The notes under the pieces are model-generated. The model searched no databases. It was given only the letters and a program-made list of their open reading frames with translations, and was not told the origin of the DNA. The translations under genes were made by a program, and so were the position numbers. From positions 2,589,298 through 2,653,297 of the forward strand of contig NZ_CM003596.1 in the NCBI RefSeq assembly GCF_001435845.1: a stretch of DNA of 64,000 nt, read 5' to 3'. The DNA is from Psychrobacter sp. P11G3 (GTDB taxonomy: Bacteria; Pseudomonadota; Gammaproteobacteria; Pseudomonadales; Moraxellaceae). Each line of letters opens with the position of its first letter. Within the stretch, counting starts at the first letter, position 1. Shown one piece after another: positions 8,750-17,803 of the stretch.

Positions 8750-9682
8750 TTATCCATCTTCACAATGCCTACTTACTACAATATTGACACTTACTATACT
8801 TGGGTCTTTGAAAGCAGCTAAATCTTGAGTAAGTTTCATAGTTGTTGTACAAAAAATAGCAAAGTCATTCTCTATAGCCTCGGTGACTTCACATATTTGT
8901 TCTAAGCTAGGAGGTCTACTAGCACTTATTACACAGATTATATTTTTAATGTCAGTCAGGTTAATTTCTGCTTTTTTTAACCCTTCTAAATAATTACTCT
9001 TGAAATTAGCTTTGTTATCTTCGGTTGCGTAAATTGTTGGAAGTATATTTAGTAGTCTGTTGCCGCTAAATATATGTTTCCAATCATTAAAGTCATAGCC
9101 AATCATAGAGTCATCCTGCCTGTAAACGCTACAAACTGTAGTTACAACTGAATCTATAAAGGAATAATAAAAGTTATAACTCTCTATGCTCATATTGTTT
9201 ACAAAATCGCTTTTTACTTGTGATGTGGTAAAAGGTATAGCAAAAGTAGGAATAGATGATAGTGTGCTCGCCTTATCCCTTAAAGCATTTTCGGATTTAG
9301 TTTTAAAACTATTTATTTCATCTATGGTTGAAGGGAGAATTACGAAAGTCAGTGCTGATGTATAAGCTATTTCTTCTTGAAAGATGCGTAAACAATCAAA
9401 GCTAGCCTCGTTTTCAACTAAAAAAACTATGACTTTCTGACTTATAAGCTGCTGACTTCTATCGACTTCGGTCATATTCCTTAAATCGTATAAACTAACT
9501 ATTTCAAAATCCGAATCATGAATGCCGAGTTTTAAATATCTATTAGAGGCTTTATTAAACCTATTTTTACCAATATTTTGCGCTACCTTTTTAGTTACTT
9601 GACCTGTTATGACGAGCATAAATCCTTCAGGTTCTTTATAATCAGGAATATCACTCATTGTATATTTAGAATTACTGCTCAT
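8750..9682 (-). CDS. Unknown protein resembling a degenerate FtsZ/tubulin-like fold
   Basis: The 310 residues match no family I can name firmly. The C-terminal third follows the FtsZ C-terminal domain in order: GYDFNDWKHIFSG (195-207) against FtsZ's 'DFADVRTVMS'; a helix YLEGLKKAEI (231-240); strand IKNIICVISASRP (245-257) against 'GARGVLVNITAG'; and a closing strand SIVSVNIVVSR (295-305) against 'LRVTVVATG'. Residues 83-90 and 110-117 (KVIVFLVE, ALTFVILP) would match the strands around the tubulin loop. However, the GGGTGTG nucleotide signature is absent: NEASFD stands in its place. It would thus be a pseudo-GTPase or an unrelated look-alike. It is divergent from the nuclease gene at 9784 across 101 bases, and AT-rich compared with its neighbours. 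The FtsZ link is my inference from pattern alone. Confidence 0.5.
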   Translation of the reverse strand: MSSNSKYTMSDIPDYKEPEGFMLVITGQVTKKVAQNIGKNRFNKASNRYLKLGIHDSDFEIVSLYDLRNMTEVDRSQQLISQKVIVFLVENEASFDCLRIFQEEIAYTSALTFVILPSTIDEINSFKTKSENALRDKASTLSSIPTFAIPFTTSQVKSDFVNNMSIESYNFYYSFIDSVVTTVCSVYRQDDSMIGYDFNDWKHIFSGNRLLNILPTIYATEDNKANFKSNYLEGLKKAEINLTDIKNIICVISASRPPSLEQICEVTEAIENDFAIFCTTTMKLTQDLAAFKDPSIVSVNIVVSRHCEDG

Positions 9683-9720
9683 AGTAGTTAACTCTTTGCC
9701 ATGTTTTGGAAAGCATGAAG

Positions 9721-9760
9721 GTCTATATTAGTTTGATAGACTTAACCTGAGGATCAAACT
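9721..9760. promoter_or_regulatory. Nested inverted repeats in the shared divergent promoter region
   Basis: GTCTAT (9721-9726) with ATAGAC (9736-9741), and AGTTTGAT (9730-9737) with ATCAAACT (9753-9760), both perfect. They fill the 101-base gap between the two divergent accessory genes and end 23 bases before the nuclease start codon. An operator or a 5' leader hairpin would fit. Confidence 0.45.
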
Positions 9761-9783
9761 TAAAACCACTAGGAAATATAGCT

Positions 9784-11085
9784 ATGCTTAGCAATAGTTT
9801 CAAACAGAATATTTTAGTTTTACAAGAAAAGGAGCAGGAATTCCAGCAAAAACATGATAGGTCAAAACTAGATTTTAATATATTCACGATCCTACGTAAG
9901 ACAGGTGAAGAAGTTGGTTTACATTCTCGCTTTCTCGCTGAACTACTGAATCCTAATGCTAGCCATAAAATAGCAGATTTCCAACAATTATTCATTGAAA
10001 CGGTATTAAATAATGCCATAGCGACACAAGAGTGGGATCGAGAAAAACTAGACCCAAAGGTCGTTTACAGTTGTGAAGTTGAATATAAATTCCATCACTC
10101 AAATCATGGAATAGCAGATATTATTTTCGAAGTCAAAGACAATGATATCAAAAAAAATGTCATTATTATCGAAAATAAGATTTATGCTCTAGATCAAAAA
10201 GACCAGCTGGGAAGATATTATAAAGCTTGCCAAGAAATGGGTTATGATGATAAAAATATCTATATAGTATATTTAAATCGTTTTGGTGATGACGTATCAC
10301 ACTATGGCAAGGGTAGTATTAATAACGAAGACTATGGTGTAATTAGCTATAAAGAAGACATCTTTAACTTTTTGACGCTATGTAAGCAAAAGGTAGTAGA
10401 TTATCCACATATAGAGCAGACTATCGAGCAATACATTAATACCGTTGCTAGAATTACAGGTCAAACAAGGAATGCGAAAATGAAGCAAGAGTATGTAGAT
10501 TTTTTGGCAGATGACAATAACCTTAAGACAGTATATGAACTAAGCCAGAATTTTGAAACCGTTCAAAAGAATATTCAGAATGAGATGTGGAATAGTTTGT
10601 TGGCTTATTTCAATAAGAAAAATTTAAATTTTACTTTTTGCGATAACCAGCTGTCTCCTTATAGCCAAGAAAAAGCAGTAAAACAGTATTTTTCAGGTGG
10701 TGGTACGAAAGGTAAAGCTAAGGCATATGGTCTATGCTATAAAATAACCGAAAAAAACAATGTGGGAGTTTATTGTTATATTGAGTTAAATCATCGTTTA
10801 TATTACAGCATAACGTTAGTAGACAAAGATGGACGTCTATCAGAATGTCCAAGCAATATGCAAAGTTTCGAAGCGGCAGTTGAGAAACTACCTAAAAATT
10901 GGAAGTATCAAAATAAGAAGCAAAATTTAGGTGGGCAAGTTTACCCACCACGGTCAATTAACTTTAAAAACCCTGATGATAATTTTTTCGATATTATCAA
11001 TGAGGAAAGTCGAGAAGAATGGGTGACTGAAACAGCTAATGGTATTATTCAAATGATTGATGATGTAAAGAGCATTCATATGTAG
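9784..11085 (+). CDS. PD-(D/E)XK nuclease superfamily protein (PDDEXK_4-like)
   Basis: Predicted Mg-dependent nuclease of 433 residues. The N-terminal part carries GLHSRFLAELLNP (45-57), a hallmark of the PDDEXK_4 family that precedes the core. The catalytic motif follows: D112 in GIADIIFEV, then E130-x-K132 in IIIENKI. After it comes QLGRY (141-145), the QxxxY motif of RecB-like nucleases. The C-terminal 250 residues are not recognised. Such stand-alone nucleases are often found in mobile or defence contexts; here the only partner is the divergent gene at 8750. The start ATG has AGGAAA about 8 bases upstream. Codon use looks more AT-rich than in the flanking uvrA and yjjP, suggesting later acquisition. 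Confidence 0.8.
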   Translation: MLSNSFKQNILVLQEKEQEFQQKHDRSKLDFNIFTILRKTGEEVGLHSRFLAELLNPNASHKIADFQQLFIETVLNNAIATQEWDREKLDPKVVYSCEVEYKFHHSNHGIADIIFEVKDNDIKKNVIIIENKIYALDQKDQLGRYYKACQEMGYDDKNIYIVYLNRFGDDVSHYGKGSINNEDYGVISYKEDIFNFLTLCKQKVVDYPHIEQTIEQYINTVARITGQTRNAKMKQEYVDFLADDNNLKTVYELSQNFETVQKNIQNEMWNSLLAYFNKKNLNFTFCDNQLSPYSQEKAVKQYFSGGGTKGKAKAYGLCYKITEKNNVGVYCYIELNHRLYYSITLVDKDGRLSECPSNMQSFEAAVEKLPKNWKYQNKKQNLGGQVYPPRSINFKNPDDNFFDIINEESREEWVTETANGIIQMIDDVKSIHM

Positions 11086-11114
11086 AAAGCTTGACACTAT
11101 TTTTGATAACTTAG

Positions 11115-11169
11115 CTAGGAGCGGTATTAAGATAATAGGAACGCCACTGGTTATTAGTCACCGCTCTAG
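11115..11169. other. Inverted repeat after the nuclease gene
   Basis: CTAGGAGCGGT (11115-11125) pairs with ACCGCTCTAG (11160-11169) apart from one bulged G, around a 34-base loop that contains a shorter TAATA/TATTA stem. No T-run follows, so termination is uncertain. It may mark the right border of the accessory insert. Confidence 0.35.
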
Positions 11170-11222
11170 CAGGCAACCAAGATATGAGCGAGAAGCAGGA
11201 TTCTCTCCCCAAAAAGCCCAAC

Positions 11223-11504
11223 CTAAACAAACTCCCTCTCAACATTCATTACCCTTGCATCTACCGTACGTTCTAGCTTTTCCTCAATTTGACTACATTG
11301 CGACTCGACCTCACGTTTAGATAGTCCAACGATCACAAACGTCCATTCACTGGCATCATGCCGATCGCGGCCGCCGCTCTCACAGACCGCGACACTTGGC
11401 GTATTGCCAAAGCGCGCGTGCAAGCCGCCCATGCATTGGCGCTTTTCTTTTAGTGAGCCACAACCGGGCAATGAAAACATCAGCGTCAAAATAGCGATAT
11501 GCAT
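11223..11504 (-). CDS. DUF503 (YlxP-like) family protein
   Basis: Small cytoplasmic protein of 93 residues. It opens MHIAILTLMFSLPGCGSLKEKR, matching the DUF503 pattern (hydrophobic strand, then 'LPGxxSLKEKR'), and ends with the strand VDARVMNVEREF, also typical of the family. The family folds as a ferredoxin-like domain and its role is unknown; in Bacillus the gene sits in the infB-rbfA region. The start ATG follows AAGGAG. It is a single gene, convergent with the nuclease gene and divergent from the exporter pair at 11635. Confidence 0.8.
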   Translation of the reverse strand: MHIAILTLMFSLPGCGSLKEKRQCMGGLHARFGNTPSVAVCESGGRDRHDASEWTFVIVGLSKREVESQCSQIEEKLERTVDARVMNVEREFV

Positions 11505-11634
11505 TTTATGCTCCTTGCCAAAAAGATTTATACTTTATAGTAGCATCAAATATAATATCCGATAATGTCTGCGCATCACCATTCAGACCCTTTATAATAG
11601 CGTATCAATACCAACCAACACGCGTATCTCACCC

Positions 11635-12423
11635 ATGACCTCTATCAGCTACGTAAAGCAGCAGCGCATTACCCGACTATGCGTGCGCTGCGGATTACTC
11701 CTTATGCAGTATGGCGCTGAGTCTGCCGTGGTGGTGGACTTGTCCAAACGCTTGGGGCTTGCCTTAGGGATGAACAGCGTCGAATGTTCGCTGAACTTTA
11801 ACGCCATTACCTTGACGACTATCTGTGACGAGCGCTGTATCACTACTACCAGAGACACGATCAATCAGAGCATCAACGTCAATCTGTTGGTACAAATCCA
11901 GCAAATCGTCAATAAAACCGAAGCCACTGTCGATCATAATGACTTGATTGACCGCACTACCCTTGACTTTGATGAGTTGGATAAGACCGTATATCCAACG
12001 TGGCTCGTCAGTCTATTTGTGGGTGCATCTTGTGCGGCTTTTGCTTATTTGAATGGTGGTAGTTGGTCGATTACGGCGGTGACATTCATCGCTGGCATGG
12101 TAGCGATGTTTACTCGGATCTATTTGTCCAAACACCACTTTAACCCTTTTATCACGGTCATTGTGACCGCTTTTATTGCCTCACTAATTGGGGCGACGAC
12201 CTACTATTTTGATATTGGTAATAATGCCGATATCGCTGTAGCTTCCAGCGTACTGCTATTGGTGCCCAGCTTTCCTTTGATTAACTCTTTGTCCGATATC
12301 TTAAAAGGCTATGTCAATATTGGCGTTGGGCGTGCGGTCTTTACCTATATGCTTACCTTATCCGCGTGCGTCGGTATCGTGATGGCATTAGTTTTACTTC
12401 GCATACAGCACTGGGGGTTTTAA
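11635..12423 (+). CDS. Threonine/serine exporter family protein, large subunit (YjjP-like)
   Basis: Inner-membrane protein of 262 residues. The soluble N-terminal half (1-115) carries RCGLLLMQYGAESAVV, the conserved opening of the ThrE N-terminal domain. About five membrane segments follow from residue 118. In E. coli the YjjP-YjjB pair has been linked to succinate export, while ThrE of Corynebacterium exports threonine and serine as one fused protein. The next gene starts one base after this stop, so translation is coupled and the two should form one transporter. The true substrate here cannot be read from sequence. Confidence 0.82.
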   Translation: MTSISYVKQQRITRLCVRCGLLLMQYGAESAVVVDLSKRLGLALGMNSVECSLNFNAITLTTICDERCITTTRDTINQSINVNLLVQIQQIVNKTEATVDHNDLIDRTTLDFDELDKTVYPTWLVSLFVGASCAAFAYLNGGSWSITAVTFIAGMVAMFTRIYLSKHHFNPFITVIVTAFIASLIGATTYYFDIGNNADIAVASSVLLLVPSFPLINSLSDILKGYVNIGVGRAVFTYMLTLSACVGIVMALVLLRIQHWGF

Positions 12424-12424
12424 G

Positions 12425-12877
12425 ATGTGGTTTATTGAAACCGTCATACTGTCTTGTATCATCACCCTTGGTTGGACGCTGATGTTTAGCGTACCCAAAC
12501 GCTATATCTTGCCGTGTTTGCTGATGACCGCATTTGGCTTTGGATTAAAAACAGCACTTGTTTATCAACACATTCATATCGTGGTTGCTAGCTTTTTTGG
12601 CGCGATGCTTGCCAGCTTTTTGGGTGTGTATTTTTCTAAGAAATATACTCTACCGCCCAAAGCGCTCATCTCGCCTAGCGTCATTTGTATGATGCCTGGT
12701 ATCGCCGCCTATAAAGCGATGGTCAGTATGGTGCAGATTGGCTATTTTGGCTTTTCAGATGAGTTATTTAGCCAAATGATGGTGTATTTGTTTGAAGCGC
12801 TGTTTGTGACCTCAGGATTGGTGCTTGGCTTGTCCATTCCGGGGTTGTTATTTTATAGACGTCGTCCTATTGTATAA
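12425..12877 (+). CDS. Threonine/serine exporter family protein, small subunit (YjjB-like)
   Basis: The 150-residue, almost wholly hydrophobic partner of the preceding gene, with about five membrane segments. The motifs match the ThrE C-terminal domain: FGFGLKTAL near the start and SPSVICMMPGIAAYKAM in the middle (the 'P-G-x-x-x-Y' element typical of the family). The one-base spacing after yjjP shows tight coupling. In actinobacteria and fungi the same two domains are fused. Confidence 0.82.
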   Translation: MWFIETVILSCIITLGWTLMFSVPKRYILPCLLMTAFGFGLKTALVYQHIHIVVASFFGAMLASFLGVYFSKKYTLPPKALISPSVICMMPGIAAYKAMVSMVQIGYFGFSDELFSQMMVYLFEALFVTSGLVLGLSIPGLLFYRRRPIV

Positions 12878-13051
12878 GTGGGTTTGAGGGGATTTAAATA
12901 TCTAAATGCTAGGCATTTCTTAACCAACCACCGTTTATAGTCAAGCGATTCAACATACGCTAACCATAAAAAACTTGTAAGATGGACGATAAGACCCATT
13001 ACAGTAGAGTCAGAAACAGCACCAATAACAACTTAATAAAGAGACCGTATT

Positions 13052-14416
13052 ATGACCAAACATTATGACTATATCTCTATTGGCGGCGGTAGCGGCGGCA
13101 TCGCCTCACTCAACCGTGCAGCCAGCTACGGTAAAAAATGCGCTATTATCGAAGCCAATCAATTGGGCGGCACTTGTGTGAATTTGGGCTGCGTTCCCAA
13201 AAAAGTAATGTGGTATGGCGCCCAAGTGGCTGAAGCTATCCACAAATATGCACCAGATTATGGTTTTGATGTTGAGTTAAAAGGTTTTGACTTTCAAAAG
13301 CTGGTACAGAGCCGTCAACAATACATCGAAAACATTCACCGCGCTTATGACAATAACTTGGCAAAAAACGGCGTCGAAGTGATCAAAGGCTTTGCCAAGT
13401 TTGTCGATACCAATACCGTAGAAGTGAATGGCGAGCTGATTACCGCTGATCACATTTTGATTGCTACGGGCGGTCATCCTATTCAGCCAGATATCAAAGG
13501 TGCAGAATACGGCATCGACTCTGATGGTTTCTTTGCCTTAAACCATTTGCCAAAACGCGTGGCGATTGTAGGTGCTGGCTATATCGCTGTCGAGATCGCA
13601 GGCGTGTTAAACAGTCTGGGTGCCGATGTGCATTTGTATGTGCGCAAACACTCGCCACTACGTACGTTTGACCATACTATCGTAGAGACTTTGCTGATAG
13701 AAATGGAACAAGCTGGCATTAAATTACACACCAATACGGTGATCAGTGAAGTCAATAAAAATGACGATGACAGCCTGGATTTGACCACCAACGATGGCGG
13801 TGAAGACTGTATCGATACTGTCGATTGCTTGATATGGGCGATTGGTCGCGCGCCATCGACAGACGGTATCAATCTGCAAGTGACAGGGGTTGCGACGACT
13901 GAGACTGGTAAAATCAAAGTCGATCAGTTCCAAAATACCAATGTCGATGGTATTTATGCAGTTGGCGATATTATCGAGAACAGCGTAGATTTAACGCCCG
14001 TAGCGATTGCTGCTGGTCGCCGCTTATCTGAGCGTCTGTTTAACAATAAGCCAAATGAACATCTAGACTATACGTTGATACCGACCGTGATTTTTACCCA
14101 TCCGGCTATCGGTACGATTGGACTATCTGAAATCGACGCGGTGGAACGCTACGGCAAAGAAAACATCAAATGTTATACCTCAAGCTTTACCGATATGTAT
14201 AGCGCGGTCACTCAGCATCGTCAAAAATGCACCATGAAGCTAGTATGCTTAGGCGATGAAGAAAAAGTCATTGGCCTACATGGTATTGGTTTTGGCGTCG
14301 ATGAGATGATTCAGGGCTTTGCAGTCGCTATCAAAATGGGCGCGACCAAGGCTGACTTTGACAATACCGTTGCCATCCATCCAACTGGTTCGGAAGAGTT
14401 TGTGACGATGCGTTAA
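13052..14416 (+). CDS. gor: Glutathione-disulfide reductase
   Basis: FAD enzyme that reduces glutathione disulfide with NADPH, maintaining the cytoplasmic thiol pool. The FAD-binding glycines are at 11-16 (GGGSGG). The redox-active disulfide is CVNLGC (Cys42, Cys47). A second nucleotide fold, [11 protein letters not shown], lies near 175, followed by a basic patch (VRKHSPLR) that favours NADPH. The catalytic base pair is His443-Glu448 in AIHPTGSEE at the C-terminus. The length of 454 is normal. The gene is closed by its own terminator and is monocistronic. The S-formylglutathione hydrolase elsewhere in the window also depends on glutathione. Confidence 0.95.
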   Translation: MTKHYDYISIGGGSGGIASLNRAASYGKKCAIIEANQLGGTCVNLGCVPKKVMWYGAQVAEAIHKYAPDYGFDVELKGFDFQKLVQSRQQYIENIHRAYDNNLAKNGVEVIKGFAKFVDTNTVEVNGELITADHILIATGGHPIQPDIKGAEYGIDSDGFFALNHLPKRVAIVGAGYIAVEIAGVLNSLGADVHLYVRKHSPLRTFDHTIVETLLIEMEQAGIKLHTNTVISEVNKNDDDSLDLTTNDGGEDCIDTVDCLIWAIGRAPSTDGINLQVTGVATTETGKIKVDQFQNTNVDGIYAVGDIIENSVDLTPVAIAAGRRLSERLFNNKPNEHLDYTLIPTVIFTHPAIGTIGLSEIDAVERYGKENIKCYTSSFTDMYSAVTQHRQKCTMKLVCLGDEEKVIGLHGIGFGVDEMIQGFAVAIKMGATKADFDNTVAIHPTGSEEFVTMR

Positions 14417-14454
14417 GCTCACTGTTTAACGTTTCTCTTAGTCTTAGCTATTAT

Positions 14455-14485
14455 AAAAAAGGATGCCGTTTGAGCGTCCTTTTTT
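14455..14485 (+). terminator. Intrinsic terminator of gor
   Basis: AAAAAAGGATGC (14455-14466) pairs with GCGTCCTTTTTT (14474-14485) with one G-U pair; the T-run completes a standard terminator 38 bases past the stop. Confidence 0.85.
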
Positions 14486-14664
14486 ATTGTCAGTCATGAC
14501 GTAAGCATATATCTTCGTATACCTAAAACGTCTTATAACTTTTATATCGCACTGGTGACTACTATACTTTCTAATTATTATTTGCATTAAGAAATTTAAA
14601 GCAAGGCATACTGACAGCGCAATCCCGATGCTGTTATGATGCGATTAATACTGACCGTTGAGAG

Positions 14665-14877
14665 ATGACTGTGTGGCAAGTGTACTTATTTATATTACCG
14701 ATTGGGCTTGGGATAATGACATTAGCAGCAAGCCTATTGTTTTTGTTCGCTTACCTAATGTCGGATGATAATGCCACGCGCTTGCCAGCATTTAACTGGT
14801 TCAAACGCTTAATTATTGTGGCATTTATGCTGCTGAGTATTGGACTATTTATGACCTTTGGACATTTTTGGGGTTGA
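14665..14877 (+). CDS. Small two-helix membrane protein, unknown
   Basis: The 70 residues form two hydrophobic segments (about 5-30 and 48-66) joined by a short polar loop (SDDNATRLPAFNWFKR). The positive residues of the loop suggest that both termini face the periplasm. A TTGAGAG lies directly before the ATG, with little spacing. No family recognised. It stands alone between the gor terminator and the convergent acetyltransferase. The regular helix pattern makes it a plausible gene despite its size. Confidence 0.6.
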   Translation: MTVWQVYLFILPIGLGIMTLAASLLFLFAYLMSDDNATRLPAFNWFKRLIIVAFMLLSIGLFMTFGHFWG

Positions 14878-14921
14878 GCGAGATAGAATATTTTTTAGTG
14901 TTTTTTACTAGGCCAACTTGA

Positions 14922-15545
14922 TTAGTTAACGACTTTTTCTAGTTCTAATAGCTCTAAATCATCACGCTTTGGCTCGCCATTATTGCCATCATTTGGAAAC
15001 GGCATTTTGTTACCGTTGAACTGATAACCACGGCGCTGATAGTAAGCTAAAAGCTCAGGACGATGACTTAAGATAGACATGGTCAGACGACTCGGCTGAT
15101 TCAGTGATTGTAAGTGGCGATCAGCAAAGGTCTCAGCCGCTTGTAGTATTACATTACCAACACCCTTCCCTTGTAGCACAGGATGCACCGCAAACATACC
15201 GATATAAGCTTTTTTATTTGAGTCAGCATCGGTTTTGATATCGACAGCGATACAGCCAAGTATTTCACCCGTTTCGTCTCCATCACGATCGCCCGTTGTG
15301 GTTTTTGGATAAACAAAGTAATAGTGATTAGGATCATTGATTACAGCAGCAAGCTCCGCTGATGTGGTCCTGATACCACCGATCAAATCGGCCTCATTAG
15401 TCCAACCTGCTGTCTCTCGATAGCAGCAGTTCAATAACTGCTCAAGTGCGCCAATATCCTCTAATGTCGCTTCACGCAAAAATACCGACTCTTTATTAAA
15501 GTGGTCTGTTTTTATATTGCTGTTATTTATATTATTTTCGCTCAT
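14922..15545 (-). CDS. GNAT family N-acetyltransferase
   Basis: Probable acetyl-CoA-dependent N-acetyltransferase of 207 residues with unknown acceptor. The core begins VFLREATLEDIGALEQLL. The acetyl-CoA-binding motif A is FAVHPVLQGKGVGNVILQ (V-x-P-x-x-Q-G-K-G-x-G), followed by YYQRRGYQF, the usual final GNAT element. The frame extends 32 codons upstream, but AAGGAAAA 8-11 bases before the ATG at 15543-15545 makes that the better start. The N-terminal 17 residues are Asn-rich. It is a single gene, convergent with the small membrane protein. Confidence 0.85.
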   Translation of the reverse strand: MSENNINNSNIKTDHFNKESVFLREATLEDIGALEQLLNCCYRETAGWTNEADLIGGIRTTSAELAAVINDPNHYYFVYPKTTTGDRDGDETGEILGCIAVDIKTDADSNKKAYIGMFAVHPVLQGKGVGNVILQAAETFADRHLQSLNQPSRLTMSILSHRPELLAYYQRRGYQFNGNKMPFPNDGNNGEPKRDDLELLELEKVVN

Positions 15546-15910
15546 ATTATAATTTTTCCTTTTCCGTCTATAGATAGTTGCATTTAAATAATTTCGATAC
15601 AAGAAAACCGAGTGCAAGTGATACATTAGTATACTTAACAAGGATGACGATGTAGCAGATCTATATAGATTTAACTATAAAAAAACTGACTTAGATCACT
15701 AAGCCAGTCTAGGGGTATGTCATCACTTAGATTGTGCAGCTTAAAATGAGAAAAATTGTAGATAAACGAGGAAGAAATTGCCGTTAATATGAATATACTT
15801 GCAAGATTTCTGAAGATGTTTAGTAAAATTTAGCCATTTTAAGACCACTAAATGTATTCATGTGCTAATTGATGACATGCCCAGATACTAATACTTATCA
15901 GTCTACAGTA
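15546..15910. other. Intergenic region between the Rieske reductase and acetyltransferase genes
   Basis: About 365 bases, AT-rich. It holds the Rieske gene's likely terminator at 15685-15708 and must carry the acetyltransferase promoter. No open frame of note. Confidence 0.5.
15685..15708 (-). terminator. Probable terminator of the Rieske-reductase gene
   Basis: ACTGACTTAG (15685-15694) pairs with CTAAGCCAGT (15699-15708) apart from one mismatch, and seven T follow on the minus strand. It lies about 200 bases past the stop. Confidence 0.6.
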
Positions 15911-17560
15911 CTAGGGCGATAATGCATGCGCTTGCTCAATAATATTGAGCCCTGCATTAAGCTGCGCGCGCGTCGGTGCATGACCACGGCGTAATAGCTC
16001 AGAAAAGGCAACCAGCTCTTTATCACGTCCAAGCGTACTTGCTGCACTAGCCCGTGTATCCTCGCCTTCATCATCGAAGTAGTATTCTATATAATCATGC
16101 GTATCTGGCGTACCAAATAGGATATTGTAATCTGGTGTCGCGGCATGACCGCTATAGCGTAGGCTCTTGCCATATTGCATGGTCCAAAAGAAAGGAATAC
16201 GCGCTTCCAGTGAATCGACACTGTCATCATTTAGGATTGCAGCTGCCGTGACCATGCCATGCTGCAATGCTACGCGCCAATGCTCAATACGCATGCGACC
16301 CATTTGGTTGCTAGCTTTTGCAATATCACCTAGCGCATAGACGCCATCGCGCAGCTGTAGATGCGCATCGACTTGTACACCATCTGGATCGTTAACTTCG
16401 CTCAATATCTCTGTACGTGGAGACACGCCAGTACCCAATATCACGATATCAGCATCAATATGCTCGCCATTCGCCAGCGTGACACCGCCTACATTTGAAA
16501 AAGCTTGGTTATTGTTATTTCCATCCTTATCCACTTGACGGTCAACCTTAGTAATTTCATTGACAGTTGCATCAAACACAAAGTTAATGCCTTTCTCTTC
16601 ATGTAATTTAATTAAGGCGTTACTCACCGTTTCAGAGACAATATTGCCCATCACACGGCTACTTTGCCCAATCACTGTGATAGAAGCTGTCGTGCCTGCT
16701 TGTGCTAACGCCGACGCGGTTTCCATACCGATGAAACCTGTACCAATGATCACCACACGCTGGTCATGACTGGCCGCTTTAATGAGTTTGGCATCACTCA
16801 TGCTACGTAGTGTATATACGCCATCCATCTCAGCACCTGTAATAGGTGGTAAGTTTGGTTTAGCACCAGTGGCGACGACCAAGAAGTCTGCGGTTTGTCG
16901 CTCACTGTTGCCATCATCATCTTCGATGACGATGGTCGCTTCATTGGGTAGCACTTCGCTAACCGTTTGGTTGAGGCGTAACTCAATATTGTTATTACCC
17001 GCCCAGTCAGCACCACCCAATAGCAGCTTATCCTCGTCCATCTTGCCTGCCAAAAACGCTTTGGATAATAAAGGTCGGTTGTAAGGAGCTTTATCATCCT
17101 TACTAATCAACGTAATCTTGCCGCCATAACCACCCTGACGCAACTGGTCGGCTGTCATAAATCCTGCACCGCCCCCACCAACGATAATAGTATGAGTGTC
17201 AGTCAATTTATCACTTTCGACCTGCCCCGTTACCTGAGTTGAGGTATCAATTGTCAGATTATCACCATCATGAGTCAGTTCGTACTGGGTCAAGCCTTTA
17301 GTCGCTATCGGCTCTAATAGTGAGCCATCGCGACTATCAAAAGTTGCATGATGCCAAGGACAAACTACCCGATTACCACAGCGTAATCCATCACCCAAAT
17401 CTGCGCCCGCATGTGGGCACTTACCATCGAATGCGCGGAACTCATCGTCATCGCGAGTGATTAAAATGATACTATCGTCTTCTTGCTTATATGATTTCAT
17501 GCCACCGCTTGGGATATCCGCTTTGCTGATGGTGACTGTGTTGTTCGTTGCGTCGGTCAT
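15911..17560 (-). CDS. Rieske [2Fe-2S] domain fused to FAD-dependent NAD(P)H oxidoreductase (AIFM3-like)
   Basis: Two-domain redox protein of 549 residues. The N-terminal Rieske domain has both ligand pairs, Cys48-x-His50 (CPH) and Cys67-x2-His70 (CPWH). The rest is a ferredoxin-reductase-type flavoprotein, with the FAD motif GGGGAG at 128-133 and an NAD(P)-binding strand VVIIGTGFIGMETASAL near 270. The fusion is known in bacteria and in animal AIFM3. Electrons would pass from NAD(P)H through FAD to the Rieske cluster and on to an unknown acceptor. AAGGAAG precedes the ATG. No oxygenase component lies next to it, so a role in aromatic degradation is not supported. Confidence 0.88.
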   Translation of the reverse strand: MTDATNNTVTISKADIPSGGMKSYKQEDDSIILITRDDDEFRAFDGKCPHAGADLGDGLRCGNRVVCPWHHATFDSRDGSLLEPIATKGLTQYELTHDGDNLTIDTSTQVTGQVESDKLTDTHTIIVGGGGAGFMTADQLRQGGYGGKITLISKDDKAPYNRPLLSKAFLAGKMDEDKLLLGGADWAGNNNIELRLNQTVSEVLPNEATIVIEDDDGNSERQTADFLVVATGAKPNLPPITGAEMDGVYTLRSMSDAKLIKAASHDQRVVIIGTGFIGMETASALAQAGTTASITVIGQSSRVMGNIVSETVSNALIKLHEEKGINFVFDATVNEITKVDRQVDKDGNNNNQAFSNVGGVTLANGEHIDADIVILGTGVSPRTEILSEVNDPDGVQVDAHLQLRDGVYALGDIAKASNQMGRMRIEHWRVALQHGMVTAAAILNDDSVDSLEARIPFFWTMQYGKSLRYSGHAATPDYNILFGTPDTHDYIEYYFDDEGEDTRASAASTLGRDKELVAFSELLRRGHAPTRAQLNAGLNIIEQAHALSP

Positions 17561-17803
17561 AATGCTTCCTTAACAGTTATAATGATGTCTAATGACAGCA
17601 GGTTGAAAATGACCGTAACCAACCAGACAAATTCAACTTATCCTATTATTTTTAATATGCTATGCATTGATAGTAGCAAGAGCGCCTCGCACACGATGTT
17701 TTTTTGTATGTTTGCTGCGTTGCAAAACGTAATTATGCGACTTTGCTTTCCGCACTCCTTTTACTTCTAATCATTATTAATAAACAAAATAAAAGACGAC
17801 CTT

